From assembly GCA_031835245.1 (NCBI GenBank), contig JAVKOQ010000568.1, forward strand, positions 1 through 22,500: a DNA stretch of 22,500 bases. Reading direction: 5' to 3'. The DNA is from Balamuthia mandrillaris (Eukaryota; Discosea; Longamoebia; Balamuthiidae). This document shows, in pieces, positions 9,361 to 17,959 of the stretch (position 1 is its first letter; each line of letters opens with the position of its first letter). The position numbers were made by a program, and so were the translations under genes. Under the pieces are notes generated by a model. It worked only from the letters and a program-made list of their open reading frames with translations. It ran no database searches and had not been told where the DNA came from.

Positions 9361-11244
9361 TACCGTTGTAGTTGCTAAAAACGTCGTGTAACGCAGAAGT
9401 GTGTCGAATCTTCTCCTCAAAGACTTCCGTGCGAGTGAAATATAGCAGAAACGATTCGACTGGGAGAAGCGACGGTTCGTTGCGGAGGGCTTCAAACGCT
9501 TGAAGGCGTTCTTGAATGTGGTACACTACAAGGTCCTCTTCGTCGTCGGATATCGGTAATAGCTCGTCAAACTCGTCCAAAGATACACAGAACATGATCG
9601 CAAGCACGTTATCGAAATGACGAAGCCGCTCGAAGCTGCTCTTTTGGGCTCCAATGTCGACCATTTTGATGAGCACCTCCTCGTACATTATCGTTACTTC
9701 TCTTGAGGAGTTGTGTGGGAAGAGGTCGTCTGGTGATCGGTGAGAGGGTCTGAGGGTATTGGCCGCTCGGCGAAGGAAAGGGAGCCTTGCACTAGCAGTT
9801 CCTATTTGTTGTTTGTTTGAGGGCATCTAATAATTAAGAAGGAACAACGAAGCAAGCAGACAAGAAGAAGAAGAAGAAGAAGAAGAAGAAGAAGAAGAAC
9901 AAGAAGAACAAGAAGAACAAGAAGAAGAACAAGAACAAGAAGAACAAGAACAAGAACAAGAACAAGAACAAGAAGAACAAGAAGAAGAACAAGAACAAGA
10001 ACAACAACAACAAGAAGAACAACAAGAACAAGAAGAAGAAGAACAAGAAGAAGAACAAGAAGAAGAAGAAGAACAAGAGGAAGAAGAAGAAGAACAAGAA
10101 GAACAACAAGAAGAACAAGAGGAGGAAGAAGAAGAAGAACAAGAACAAGAACAAGAACAAGAACAAGAACAAGAACAAGAAGAAGAAGAAGAAGAACAAG
10201 AACGTTTCCCACGTACCAGTAATCAAGATCTTAATGTCGTTTCCAGCAACGGCTTTCCTTTTGTCGTTCTTCGTTTTGCTTCGCTCGTCAGAACGCTGTT
10301 GAGCAGATACCCATTCCACAACCTCCCAATGATGCTTGTTGACCGCAGCCGCTAAAACAGCATCTCGCGACCAAGTGCACCCATTCGTCCTAAGCCACCG
10401 CAACACCGTAATGCAGTTCCGTTCAGCGGCAAGCTCGCAAAGGCTTGGCGTTAATGGACATCCGTTATGGAGACCCCATTGCAGAAGAAAAATGCTGCTT
10501 ACAATCGCCCTTTGGCTAAGTTTGTTGTTTCTATTGGTGCAGGAGTACCATTGTTTGCATGTTCTCCCGGCGACAGCGAGGTACTCCAACGGAAGGTGTT
10601 GTAATATGCAGCAAACAAGTTCGTCCGGCAGCGTAGGTGCTTTACTTCCACGTGGATGCTTCTTCTTTGATAATGCTGAAAGTTGGTTGCGTTCGTGAGA
10701 AGAAAAAGAAGCAGGAAGAGACGAAGAAGGAAGAAGAAGGAAGAAGAAGAAGAAGAAGAAGGAAGAACAAGAAGAACAAGAAGAACTACAAGAACAGGAA
10801 AAAGCACAACGGAGAAGGAGAATACGAGTGTTTTTAGCGTCGGTGAGTTTCTCCTGCAAAACTGCTATCCAACCACCACATTCACCCTCAGAGGAAGCCT
10901 GAAGGGTAATAAGTTTTTGTTGTTTTCGCTGTTGGGTCGTATGCAGCCTCCAAATACACGTTCCTTTCTTTCTTAGGGCCAGAAGAGAGCAACTCCTCAA
11001 CTCCAGTGTTTCTTGATCATTCAACGAAGAAGAAAAATGCAACATGAGAACCCTAAAAAATGACTCTCATATAGTGTGGAATGGTTGTTTTCAAACCGTA
11101 ACATGGAGAAGAAATGTCTTCAAACCAACACAGCTGATGGCCCTGCAAGAAGAACCAGCCCTCTTTCCATGTCGTCTTCTTGAACCTGGACGACGAGGCC
11201 CGTTTGAAGAGGAGAAACGCCTCTGCCGCTTTGGCTTCATTCAT
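9065..11244 (-). CDS. PH / F-box / ankyrin-like / degenerate G-alpha fusion protein, 5 exons
   Basis: Model: complement(join(9065..9249, 9364..9801, 10217..10675, 10826..11011, 11097..11244)), 471 aa, phases consistent. Order: PH domain (about 15-105; FKKTTWKEGWFFLQGHQLCW, LQASSEGECGGWI with the invariant Trp97); F-box (about 125-160; LPDELVCCILQHLPLEYL); ankyrin-like units (about 168-235; NGCPLTPSLCELAAERN, LRWLRTNGCTWSRDAVLAAA); G-alpha C-half (258-471). G-alpha landmarks: KILITG strand, VDIGAQKSSFERLRHFDNV (switch II), IMFCVSLDEFDEL, VFEEKI, NYNGGNNADEAQRFI and the alpha-5 end VYKSIRETVLSQLLDSVLI. The P-loop is replaced by GGTASAR, most of the helical domain is absent, NKxD reads TRTE and the TCAT loop is missing, so GTP binding is doubtful. 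By family knowledge an F-box would recruit SCF ubiquitin ligase and PH a phosphoinositide membrane. The exon 1/2 junction is ambiguous. Confidence 0.82.
9305..9356 (+). repeat. (TC)26 microsatellite in G-alpha fusion intron 4
   Basis: Uninterrupted TC run inside the intron 9250-9363; purine (GA) on the transcript strand. It explains an apparent Arg-Glu repeat ORF. Confidence 0.9.
9864..10203 (+). repeat. AAG/AAC microsatellite in G-alpha fusion intron 3
   Basis: About 340 bp of AAG, AAC and occasional GAG triplets within the intron 9802-10216. The coding strand reads CTT/GTT, ahead of an AG acceptor. It leaves no room for a hidden exon carrying the missing G-alpha P-loop. Confidence 0.9.
10692..10800 (+). 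repeat. GAA/GAC-rich microsatellite in G-alpha fusion intron 2
   Basis: Purine-rich triplets within the 150-bp intron 10676-10825; pyrimidine-rich on the transcript strand. Confidence 0.8.
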
Positions 11245-11280
11245 TGCACTGTTCTTGAATGAAACTCCAAAGCATGCCGA

Positions 11281-11412
11281 GGAATGTTTAGAATGCACTA
11301 AATGCGAGATATTCAAAACGTAAAAAATTAAAAAAATGCAAGGAATGTAGGACATGTTTGAAATGCACGATATGGGAGGAATTTTCAAAATGCAAGGAAT
11401 GTAGGATTGCAT
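11281..11412 (+). repeat. Imperfect 54-bp tandem repeat
   Basis: ATGCAAGGAATGTAGGA occurs at 11336-11352 and again at 11390-11406, a 54-bp period, with a more diverged unit to the left sharing GAATGCAC, ATTCAAAA and AGGAATGT words. It sits between the G-alpha fusion start and the satellite. Function unknown. Confidence 0.7.
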
Positions 11413-11419
11413 GAGAACG

Positions 11420-11930
11420 ACGAAGAGAAGAGAAGAGAAGAGAAGAGAAGAGAAGAGAAGAGAAGAGAAGAGAAGAGAAGAGAAGAGAAGAGAAGAGAAG
11501 AGAAGAGAAGAGAACGATGAAGAGAAGAGAAGAGAAGAGAAGAGAAGAGAAGAGAAGAGAAGAGAAGAGAAGAGAAGAGAAGAGAAGAGAACGAATGAAG
11601 AGAAGAGAAGAGAAGAGAAGAGAAGAGAAGAGAAGAGAAGAGAAGAGAAGAAGAGAAGAGAAGAGAAGAGAAGAGAAGAGAAGAGAAGAGAAGAGAAGAG
11701 AAGAGAAGAGAAGAGAGAAGAGAAGAGAAGAGAAGAGAAGAGAAGAGAACGATGAAGAGAAGAGAACGATGAAGAGAAGAGAAGAGAAGAGAAGAGAAGA
11801 GAAGAGAAGAGAACGATGAAGAGAAGAGAAGAGAAGAGAACGATGAAGAGAACGAGAAGAGAACGACGAAGAGAACGACGAAGAGAACGACGAAGAGAAG
11901 AGAGTAGAGAGAAGAGAAGAGAAGAGAAAC
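11420..11930 (+). repeat. (AGAAG)n pentanucleotide satellite
   Basis: About 510 bp of AGAAG units, broken at intervals by GAACGATGA or GAACGACGA interruptions that become denser towards the right end. It lies in the spacer between the G-alpha fusion gene and Rac. Open frames through it in every phase are repeat artefacts. Confidence 0.95.
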
Positions 11931-12168
11931 AAGAGGGATTAAAAAAAGGTAGTACAGCAATTCATTGAAAGGAAGAATGAACAAAGAGAACGAAAGAAAG
12001 AAAAAGGAGAAACACAAAGCAACAGAGAGTTACTCCTTTTTCTACCCCCTTTTGCTGAGAGTTATGTGTTAGTTGTTGTGGTCGAGCTTATGGTTGCGTC
12101 CGAAGAAGAGCTTAAAAGAGAGAGAAAAGAGTAAGTAGAAAAAGGGGCTCTTTTTTGGCTTTGTATGT
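11931..12168. other. 3' flank of Rac gene
   Basis: A-rich then mixed sequence between the satellite and the Rac stop codon, presumably the Rac 3' UTR and terminator. No gene or clear element is seen. Confidence 0.4.
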
Positions 12169-12759
12169 TTAGAAGAGAGCGCATCCCCTCTTCTTCTCCT
12201 TGGACTTGGTGACAGGGGGGTTCAAGACGGTCCTGATGGCCTCATCAAAGACGGCCTTCAAGCCCTGCTGGGTCAAGGCGGAGCACTCGAGGTACTTCAC
12301 GGCGCCAATCTCCTTCCTCATCTGCTCGGCCTGGGTCTGGGTGATGGGAGCCATCCTCTTGTCCGCCAACCTCTCCAGGGTGTCCTTGTCGTCCCTGAGA
12401 TCGACCTTGGTGCCGACCAAGAGCTTGGGGGTAGTGGGGCAGTGGTGAGTGATCTCGGGGTTCCACTTGGCGCGCACGTTCTCAAAGGAGGGAGGGGAGA
12501 CGATCGAGTAGCACAGCAGGAAAACGTCGGTCTGGGGGTAGGACAGGGGCCTGAGGCGGTCATAATCCTCCTGACCGGCAGTATCCCAGAGACCCAAGTT
12601 GATGGCCTTGTTGTCCACCATCACGTTGGCAGAGTAGTTGTCAAAGACGGTGGGGATGTACTCGCCGGGGAAGGCGTTGGTGGTGTAGGAGATCAGGAGG
12701 CAGGTCTTACCGACGGCACCGTCGCCGACCACCACACATTTGATTGCTTGCATAGCCAT
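12169..12759 (-). CDS. Rac-family small GTPase, intronless CDS
   Basis: 196 aa, a full-length Rac (human Rac1 is 192). Rac switches actin assembly, motility and phagocytosis at the plasma membrane. Visible motifs: GDGAVGKT P-loop (12-19), [13 protein letters not shown] switch I with effector Thr, [20 protein letters not shown] switch II with catalytic Gln63, [11 protein letters not shown] (TKxD in place of NKxD, normal for Rac), the Rho insert helix region and ECSAL. The tail [12 protein letters not shown] is a polybasic stretch plus CAAX box; terminal Phe/Leu predicts geranylgeranylation. The first ATG (12759) has a strong ACCATGG context; a second ATG two codons later matches the usual MQAIKC start, so the protein has two extra residues. 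Codons are strongly G/C-ending, suggesting high expression. A tract reading pyrimidine-rich then CAG on the sense strand near 12787 could be the acceptor of a 5' UTR intron. Confidence 0.97.
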   Translation of the reverse strand: MAMQAIKCVVVGDGAVGKTCLLISYTTNAFPGEYIPTVFDNYSANVMVDNKAINLGLWDTAGQEDYDRLRPLSYPQTDVFLLCYSIVSPPSFENVRAKWNPEITHHCPTTPKLLVGTKVDLRDDKDTLERLADKRMAPITQTQAEQMRKEIGAVKYLECSALTQQGLKAVFDEAIRTVLNPPVTKSKEKKRGCALF

Positions 12760-13597
12760 GGTTTATGTGTTTGTTTTGTAAAGTTTCTGTACCCACAAAA
12801 AAAAAAATAGCGAGATGAGATAGTTAGCGGAGATGAAAAGACAAAGGATGACAAAGAAAGATAGAGAAGCAAAAAAGACAAGGAAAAAAAAATAAAGAGA
12901 AGAGAACAAAGAAATTCTAATCCGTCGGCATAAAAATTTTTCTCATCGCAATACGAAAATCGGGCCACCACAACAACAAGAAAAAGGAGAGGGGCAGAGG
13001 GGCAGAAAAAGTAGAGGAGGGTTTTGGGGGAGATGGGTGGGAGATTTTGTTCCGAATAGATTAACGTGAAAATAAATTGGAGGGGGAGGAAAAAGCGAAA
13101 AATTTGAAATAAAAAACACAAAGCAATCCTCCGTAACAAACCCTAATCGCCATGGTCAAAAAAATAAATACAAAGGTAGAAAGAATCGAGATAAAACGAA
13201 CCAACGATACAAGACAATCAATCGGCCGCAACAAAAAAAATTATGAAAAAAAAAAAGTCGAAATAGAGCGAACGAAGAAGAAAAAAACCAAAAGGGAGAG
13301 GAGAAAGGAGAAAGAAAAACTGAACGGCCACGGCAAGCCGTTGTTTCGAATCGAATCGTACCTTTATGTTGAAAAAAAAAATTGAAGAGGGAGGTTCAAG
13401 GGGGTCAAAAGAGACAGGAGCCGGGGCCGTACAAAAGGGGGGAAAAAGAGTAGCAGCAGCGACACACACACACAAACGGAATATGGTTTTTTTTTGGGGT
13501 GATATTTTTGAAGACAAAAAAAATAACCCCAAAGAAAGAAGAAAATTAGAAATAATAATAATTTGCGGCACAAATAAAATCATTGGGTCAAGTTTTC
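12760..13597. promoter_or_regulatory. 5' flank of Rac gene, no other gene seen
   Basis: An 838-bp A/G-rich stretch upstream of Rac that should contain its leader and promoter. Short Lys-rich plus-strand ORFs here (for example from 13152) look like composition artefacts. A purine-to-pyrimidine asymmetric tract adjoins a possible leader-intron acceptor near 12787. Confidence 0.4.
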
Positions 13598-13698
13598 ACC
13601 AAATTAAGTAAGCCTCTGACGTAATACAACCAAATTAAGTACAATTCTGACGTAAGTTGACCAAATTTGGATATTAGCTGACGTCATGAATGACGTCA
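13598..13698. promoter_or_regulatory. Three 31-bp tandem units with CRE/ATF-like sites
   Basis: ACCAAATTAAGTA at 13598 and 13629 and ACCAAATTTGGAT at 13660 start three units of exactly 31-bp period. Each carries a bZIP-type site at the same phase: CTGACGTAA, CTGACGTAA and the full palindrome TGACGTCA (13679-13686); a further TGACGTCA follows at 13691-13698. This looks like a cis-regulatory cluster. It could serve the unresolved plus-strand block just to the right or Rac about 840 bp to the left. Confidence 0.6.
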
Positions 13699-13780
13699 GG
13701 CGTGCCCTTTTGTCGAATTTTTATGTCCTGGAATTGTGGGATGACGGGGTTCTCCAGGAGGAGAGCGAGAAAGAAGGTGA

Positions 13781-14415
13781 ATGGCTGCGGCAGAGAAGAG
13801 AGAGGAGGAAAGCAAAGCCCTTCCCTCCCTAGCAACTGTGAAAAGTTTGTGGCACTTGAGTGGAGAGGCGGTGCTGATTGAGGAATCAGCTTTTGCCCAC
13901 AGGCCTCTTTACCCGTTCTTCTTCTTCGAGGACTACAAACCAACAGCAAGGAACCAAAGAAGAATGGGCAGAAGAAGGAGAAGGGAGTGCGGAAGGGGTC
14001 ATCATGGTGGTGCTGCCGAAAGGAGTGAAGGAAAGACTGGAAGGGTTGCAGAGAAGGTGTGATGTTTGTGTTTTTGGAGGCAGAAGAAGAGACCGAGGAG
14101 GAGGAAGCAGCAAAAGAAGGGCAAGCAAGGGAAGTGGTGAGAAGGCATTGGGACGAGGAAAGAAGAGTTTGGTGGGAGCTGTTGTGTTGCAGCCAGAGCT
14201 GCTTCCACCAGCCCCTTGCTGGCCATTCCCTTGCGCCAAAAGGTTTCTAAGCATCAAGAATGAACGAGAGAGAAGCGGAGCAGAGGAAAGAGAACGATGA
14301 GGAACGTAGTACTGTGCCCATCACCAACAAGAGAAGCAAAACAGCGTTCACGTTTGAAAGGGTTGTGCCGGTTGGTGAAACGCGTTGCAAGAAAGACAGA
14401 GAGAATGGCTTATAG
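13781..14415 (+). other. Unresolved coding-like block, possible frame-broken or multi-exon gene
   Basis: No family recognised. Protein-like segments occur successively in three different plus frames: from ATG 13781 (ending around GEAVLIEESAFAHR and FFFFEDYKPTA), then around 13960-14065 (EGVIMVVLPKGVKERLEGLQ), then around 14066-14190 (EAAKEGQAREVVRRHWDEE), then an ORF 14260-14415 of 51 aa ending FERVVPVGETRCKKDRENGL. The switches fall where no normal-sized intron fits, so either this is a decayed gene, the assembly has small indels, or only part is coding. Purine-rich composition could also mimic coding bias. The CRE-like repeats lie just upstream. Confidence 0.25.
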
Positions 14416-14417
14416 AA

Positions 14418-14665
14418 AGAAAAGGAAGAAGAGAAGAAGAAGAAGGAGAAGAAGAAGAAGAACAAGAACAAGAAGAAGAAGAAGAACAAGAACAAGAACA
14501 AGAACAAGAACAAGAAGAAGAAGAAGAAGAACAAGAAGAAGAAGAAGAACAACAAGAAGAACAAGGAGAGAACAAGAAGCAAGAAGCAAGAACAAGAAGA
14601 AGAAGAAGAACAAGAACAAGAAGAAGAAGAACAAGAAGAAGAAGAAGAACAACAACAACAAAACC
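14418..14665 (+). repeat. GAA/CAA-rich microsatellite
   Basis: Triplet repeat of AAG, AAC and GAA words immediately after the unresolved block and before the first PFW gene. It yields false Arg/Lys/Glu and Leu/Phe ORFs on the two strands. It may be intron or 3' flank. Confidence 0.85.
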
Positions 14666-14757
14666 ACTAAATGGAGAGCACAAGAGCTGGTCTTCTTTTG
14701 GTGCTTGTATGTTTTTTGTTGTAACCAAGTACAGGAAGCTGTTGAGGCTTGTTTTTT

Positions 14758-15251
14758 TTAAAACATCCAGAAAGGAGAGAGACTCGCAGCGGCCCCGCAC
14801 TCCTCCTCAAAGTAGGGGGAGAACCAGGTCCCTCCGATGGTAAGCTCCGTGCAGTCACCGGCGTGGTAAACGGTGCTCGCCGTTTGGCAGTCGTCATCGC
14901 TGTAGAAGGTGAGCTCCTCCTCCGCGCAGTTGACGGTAAAGTGGGAGTTGTCGATGGTGGAGCAGGTGTCCTCCTCCACGGTCGCACCTATGCAAGGGAA
15001 CTCGTGCGCGGCGGAGGTGGTGCAGGCGTCGTCGGAGTAGGCCCGCAGGGCAAAGCTGCAGCTATCGGCTGATATAAAGAAAGACGGAAACGACGAGAGA
15101 GAGCGAGAGAGAGAGAGAGAGAACCAAGAGTCAGCAAACAGAAAAGAAAGGAAGCAGCAAAGAAGCAAAGGAGGAAAAAAAGAAAAACAGAAGAGCTACC
15201 GTGAGCAAAGGTCAAAAGACCGAACAGAGCGAGAACGAGAAGAGCCTTCAT
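14758..15251 (-). CDS. Small secreted eight-cysteine PFW protein, copy A
   Basis: Model: complement(join(14758..15068, 15200..15251)), 120 aa. Exon 1 encodes only a signal peptide (MKALLVLALFGLLTFAH); a phase-1 intron of 131 bp holding a (GA)n run follows; exon 2 encodes the mature protein starting near ADSC. Eight cysteines (21, 33, 43, 53, 65, 78, 90, 108) predict four disulfides in an extracellular or vacuolar acidic protein. Two YSDD-x-C words, YSDDAC and YSDDDC, begin the two halves, suggesting an internal duplication. It ends SPFWMF, one residue beyond the family PFWM. No known domain is recognised and no function is claimed. Codons end mostly in C or G, as in Rac, hinting at strong expression. 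Confidence 0.85.
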
Positions 15252-15604
15252 GTTAGGTGGTATGTGTGTGTGTGTGCGTTTAATATTTGAAACAAACAAA
15301 AGTGATCGTGTTGTTCTAGTTCCTGTTCGGAAGGGTTGGTCTGGAAACGAAAAGGAAACAACAGGAGAGGAAAAACGAAGAAGAAAGCAAAGGGGCAGTA
15401 AGGTGTCAAAGGTTTTCTATGCCAGTTACCATGCAATTAATATAGCGTTCGTTGCTTTCCTATCTGCCCGGCAATGAAGCTAATAAAGATCATAAGTTCA
15501 ACAACCACGGTGATGAACTGCGGACACCTCTCCCGCCCGAGGCACTAACAACCCTCCTTTGCGTTGCGCAGTTCTCTGTTTATTTATAATAACCGTTCCA
15601 TTGT
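15252..15604. promoter_or_regulatory. Spacer between PFW copies A and B
   Basis: 353 bp holding the promoter of copy A and the 3' flank of copy B. On the sense strand an AT-rich word CTATATTAATTGC (about 15437-15449) is a TATA candidate. No ORF of note. Confidence 0.35.
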
Positions 15605-16209
15605 TTACAGCCAGAAAGGAGGAGCCATGGGAGAAGCAGAGGACCTGCTGCATTCCTCGCCAAACGCAATCCTGATGAACGTGCCGTCGCCAAAGTCGCT
15701 GCACTGGCTGCTGTCCAACACGAAGGCGGTGCCACCGCAGTTGGCACCCATGAAGTAGGTGAGGGTCTCCGCCTCGCAGTCGGCCTTGAAGTAGCTTCCT
15801 CGTATTTGGGAGCAGACGTTGGCCTGGAGGGCGTACTCTTGGCAAGGGTGCCGCAGGCCGGCATCCACCGTGCACTCTGCGTCGCTGTAAAAGGTTGTGG
15901 CAAAGCGGCATGATGCTCCTTTTATTTATTTTTTTGTTCAGTTAGGACGAGAAAGAGAGAACAAGAAGAAGAATGAAGAAGAAGACGAAGAAGAACAAGA
16001 AGCAGCAGCAGAACAAGAAGAAGCGGAAGGGGGCAGAAGGAGAAGAAGGAAAAGAAGAAGAAAAAAGATCAAGGAGAGGAGGGAGTGGAGGAAGAGAAGA
16101 AGAAAACAAAGGAGAAAAGCATAGTGAGCAAGAGCAAAAAGAGCAAAAGTATACCTTGAGCGATCCCTATCACGCCCAACACGAACAACGCAACCAAAAA
16201 TGTCCGCAT
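15605..16209 (-). CDS. Small secreted eight-cysteine PFW protein, copy B
   Basis: Model: complement(join(15605..15918, 16155..16209)), 122 aa. Signal peptide MRTFLVALFVLGVIGIAQ is followed by a phase-1 intron at the same place as its paralogues (236 bp, with AAG/AAC repeats on the plus strand). Mature protein starts near GASCRF; cysteines at 22, 34, 44, 54, 66, 79, 91 and 108. Shared words with the others are FYSDAEC, HPCQEY, KADCEAE and FGEEC, and the protein ends PPFWL. It is the only copy whose mature half is notably Arg-containing and that has an RHPC in place of YPC/FPC. The start ATG is the only one before the signal peptide. Confidence 0.85.
15962..16120 (+). repeat. AAG/GAA-rich microsatellite in PFW copy B intron
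   Basis: Purine-rich on the plus strand, hence pyrimidine-rich in the copy B transcript, filling most of its intron. Confidence 0.8.
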
Positions 16210-16407
16210 CTTTAACACTTGCTATTGCTCTTGTTCTCTTGGTTCAACTCCAACTTGTTTTTAACAAAACAAACAAAGAGAGAGGAGTTTATAGCATGGG
16301 CATTCCATCCGGCGGGAAAGAACGGGGATGTTGTTCAGTTACAAAAATGGCCGACGGTCCACCCGGTCGCCCACCAGAACCCACCAAACATCGGAGCAGT
16401 TCCCTTA
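16210..16407. promoter_or_regulatory. Upstream region of PFW copy B
   Basis: The sense strand shows CTATAAACTCC (TATA candidate, about 16284-16294) and CCGGATGGAATGCC (16299-16312). The latter resembles CCGGAAGGCAATGCC at 17492-17506 upstream of copy C, apart from one indel, and may be a shared promoter word. Confidence 0.35.
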
Positions 16408-16479
16408 TTTGCTTTTAAAACGATGCATAACGAAAGAAGAATGCACCTTCGGACGTTTTTGTTGATCGCTTCGGGAGCG
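16408..16479. repeat. 72-bp direct repeat, copy 1
   Basis: Matches 17960-18031 at 70 of 72 positions in the same orientation, 1552 bp apart. It begins TTTGCTTTTAAAACGATGCA and ends TCGGGAGCG, where CGCT-TCGGG-AGCG can form a small hairpin. It lies 199 bp upstream of the copy B start and 335 bp past the copy C stop. The flanks on both sides are unrelated. Confidence 0.92.
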
Positions 16480-16813
16480 GGACGGACGAGGTTTGTCGAC
16501 GCTTCGTTTCGTCAAGGAGGAGGTTCGGGTCATTTTTTTTTGCATTACAGAACACGAGCATGTTCCTCTGATGAATGCTAAAAAGGAGTGTACAATCGCG
16601 TGAAGTACGAACAACAGGGCTTATAAAGCACAACAACCCTAAAGGAAAAATGCCCGAAAGAAGACTCACGAGTATTACTCTTTGTAAGGAGCGAGCGCTC
16701 TTGGACTTCGGCTCTTCTTCCTTGTTTTTTTGTTTTTCGTTCTCACACATAAAACTTTCTTTTAAGAGTTTTATTAATAACGTTTCGAGTTTTAAAAAGT
16801 TAGTTTGTTTGTT

Positions 16814-17255
16814 TTACATCCAGAAAGGAGTCACAGTGGAGGCAGGGCTGCCACCGCACTTCTCTCCAAAGACCAAGGCGTAGTAGACGCCGTCTCCGAG
16901 CATCTCTGTGCACATGTCGCTGTTGAGGTTGACGCTGGCGCCGGAGCAGTCCTCGGTGGTATAGTAACCCACGTTCTCCGCCTCGCAGTCGACCTTGATG
17001 TACTGTCCCTGTTGAGTTCCGGGGGTGCACACGCCGTCCTCGAAGCTGTAGCCCTCGCAGGGGTACTCGGAGCTGGCATCAGTCTCGCAGTTTCCATCGC
17101 TGAAGAACTTCATGGAGAAGTCACAAGCTATTTTATTGTTTCTTGTTTGTTAGAAGGGAGAGGGAAAAAGCGAGGCCGAGAGAGAAGGGCTTGTCGTTAC
17201 CCTGAGACATGGCCAAAAGACCAAAGAGAAAGAGAGCGACGCCGAGAACCTTCAT
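16814..17255 (-). CDS. Small secreted eight-cysteine PFW protein, copy C
   Basis: Model: complement(join(16814..17127, 17201..17255)), 122 aa. Signal peptide MKVLGVALFLFGLLAMSQ, phase-1 intron of only 73 bp, mature protein from about ACDFSMKFFSD. Cysteines at 20, 32, 42, 52, 66, 79, 91 and 109. Words shared with copy D (FFSDxNC, YPCExYxFE, FGxxC) and with copy B (VDCEAE or ADCEAE) place it as the most typical member; it ends VTPFWM. The second half opens YYTTEDCSG, a counterpart of FFSDGNC in the first half. Strongly acidic, no transmembrane segment after the signal peptide. Function unknown. Confidence 0.87.
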
Positions 17256-17959
17256 TGTGATGGTTGTTTGTGTGAAGCGAGTGTACAAGTGTAAGGAATA
17301 GTTGGATTGTTTTGTTGTTGTTGTTGTTAACAAAAATACAAAAACTAAAAGGAAGTGAGAGTCCACTATTTATGTTGTTCCGAGAGAGCGAGAGAGAGGG
17401 CACGTCAAACATTTTATTTCCTTTCGGTTTGAAGAGAAACCAATGGGCATTGCACCTAAAGTTAATGAATTGCACATTTCACCAATCGGCTGGCATTGCC
17501 TTCCGGTAATAAATATATTGCCTCACAACAGGCCTGCCGAGTACCTCCTCTTAAGGACAAAGGAGTAGGTGATCAAGGTGGATGTTTTGAAAACTCCAAG
17601 TTTTGACTGAGTGCCACCACCAACCATTTTTTTTCGGGGTAGGGACCCAAAGCAACTATGCATGACCAAAGTTGAAACACCCTCCCGAAACCCCTAAACG
17701 ACTCGACTATTTTGCTTCCTTTTGGGTGTTTTCTCCCAGAGTGACGGTTTTGGTTTTTTTTTTGTTTGCTATTGTTGGACAGGGCGATCATTCTCTTGAA
17801 ATACCTCAATAACTAAACTACAACAGAGAACAAGAAGCAAGAGCTGGTGACGAAAGAGCAAACCTCTAACCTCACCGGCTCTTCCTCCTTAGATGACACT
17901 TTGAAGCAAAACACCGACAAAGGAAAATGACCAAACTGCTTTGACATGGTGTTCTTTTG
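17256..17959. other. Spacer upstream of PFW copy C, no gene seen
   Basis: 704 bp. The sense strand shows ATATATTTATT (TATA candidate near 17508-17518) and a CCGATTGGTG CCAAT-type word (about 17480-17489). A 78-codon minus-strand frame at 17573-17809 has no recognisable family and no neighbouring exon, so it is not called. Confidence 0.4.

Noticed and set aside
9802-10212. Leu/Val-rich 136-residue minus ORF resembling a membrane protein
   Set aside because: Pure translation of CTT/GTT triplets in an intron.
10336-10698. 120-codon plus ORF
   Set aside because: Antisense shadow of the F-box/ankyrin exon.
11012-11096. Alternative junction for the PH domain: donor after CAGCTGTGTTG and acceptor TTTTTTAG
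   Set aside because: It is also phase-consistent but changes the conserved LCWF strand to LCWVLML; the chosen junction keeps a normal PH core. cDNA would decide.
11411-12017. Several 100-214 residue ORFs across the AGAAG satellite
   Set aside because: A pentanucleotide array is open in all frames; no protein signal.
14247-14843. Arg/Lys/Glu and Ser/Phe/Leu ORFs on both strands
   Set aside because: Triplet-repeat artefacts; the real gene here begins at the copy A stop, 14758.
16408-16479. 72-bp repeat as a tRNA-derived SINE
   Set aside because: No A or B box, no poly-A tail and no target-site duplication could be found.
17573-17809. 78-codon minus ORF in the copy C/D spacer
   Set aside because: No family, no signal peptide and no matching exon nearby; length is within chance for this composition.
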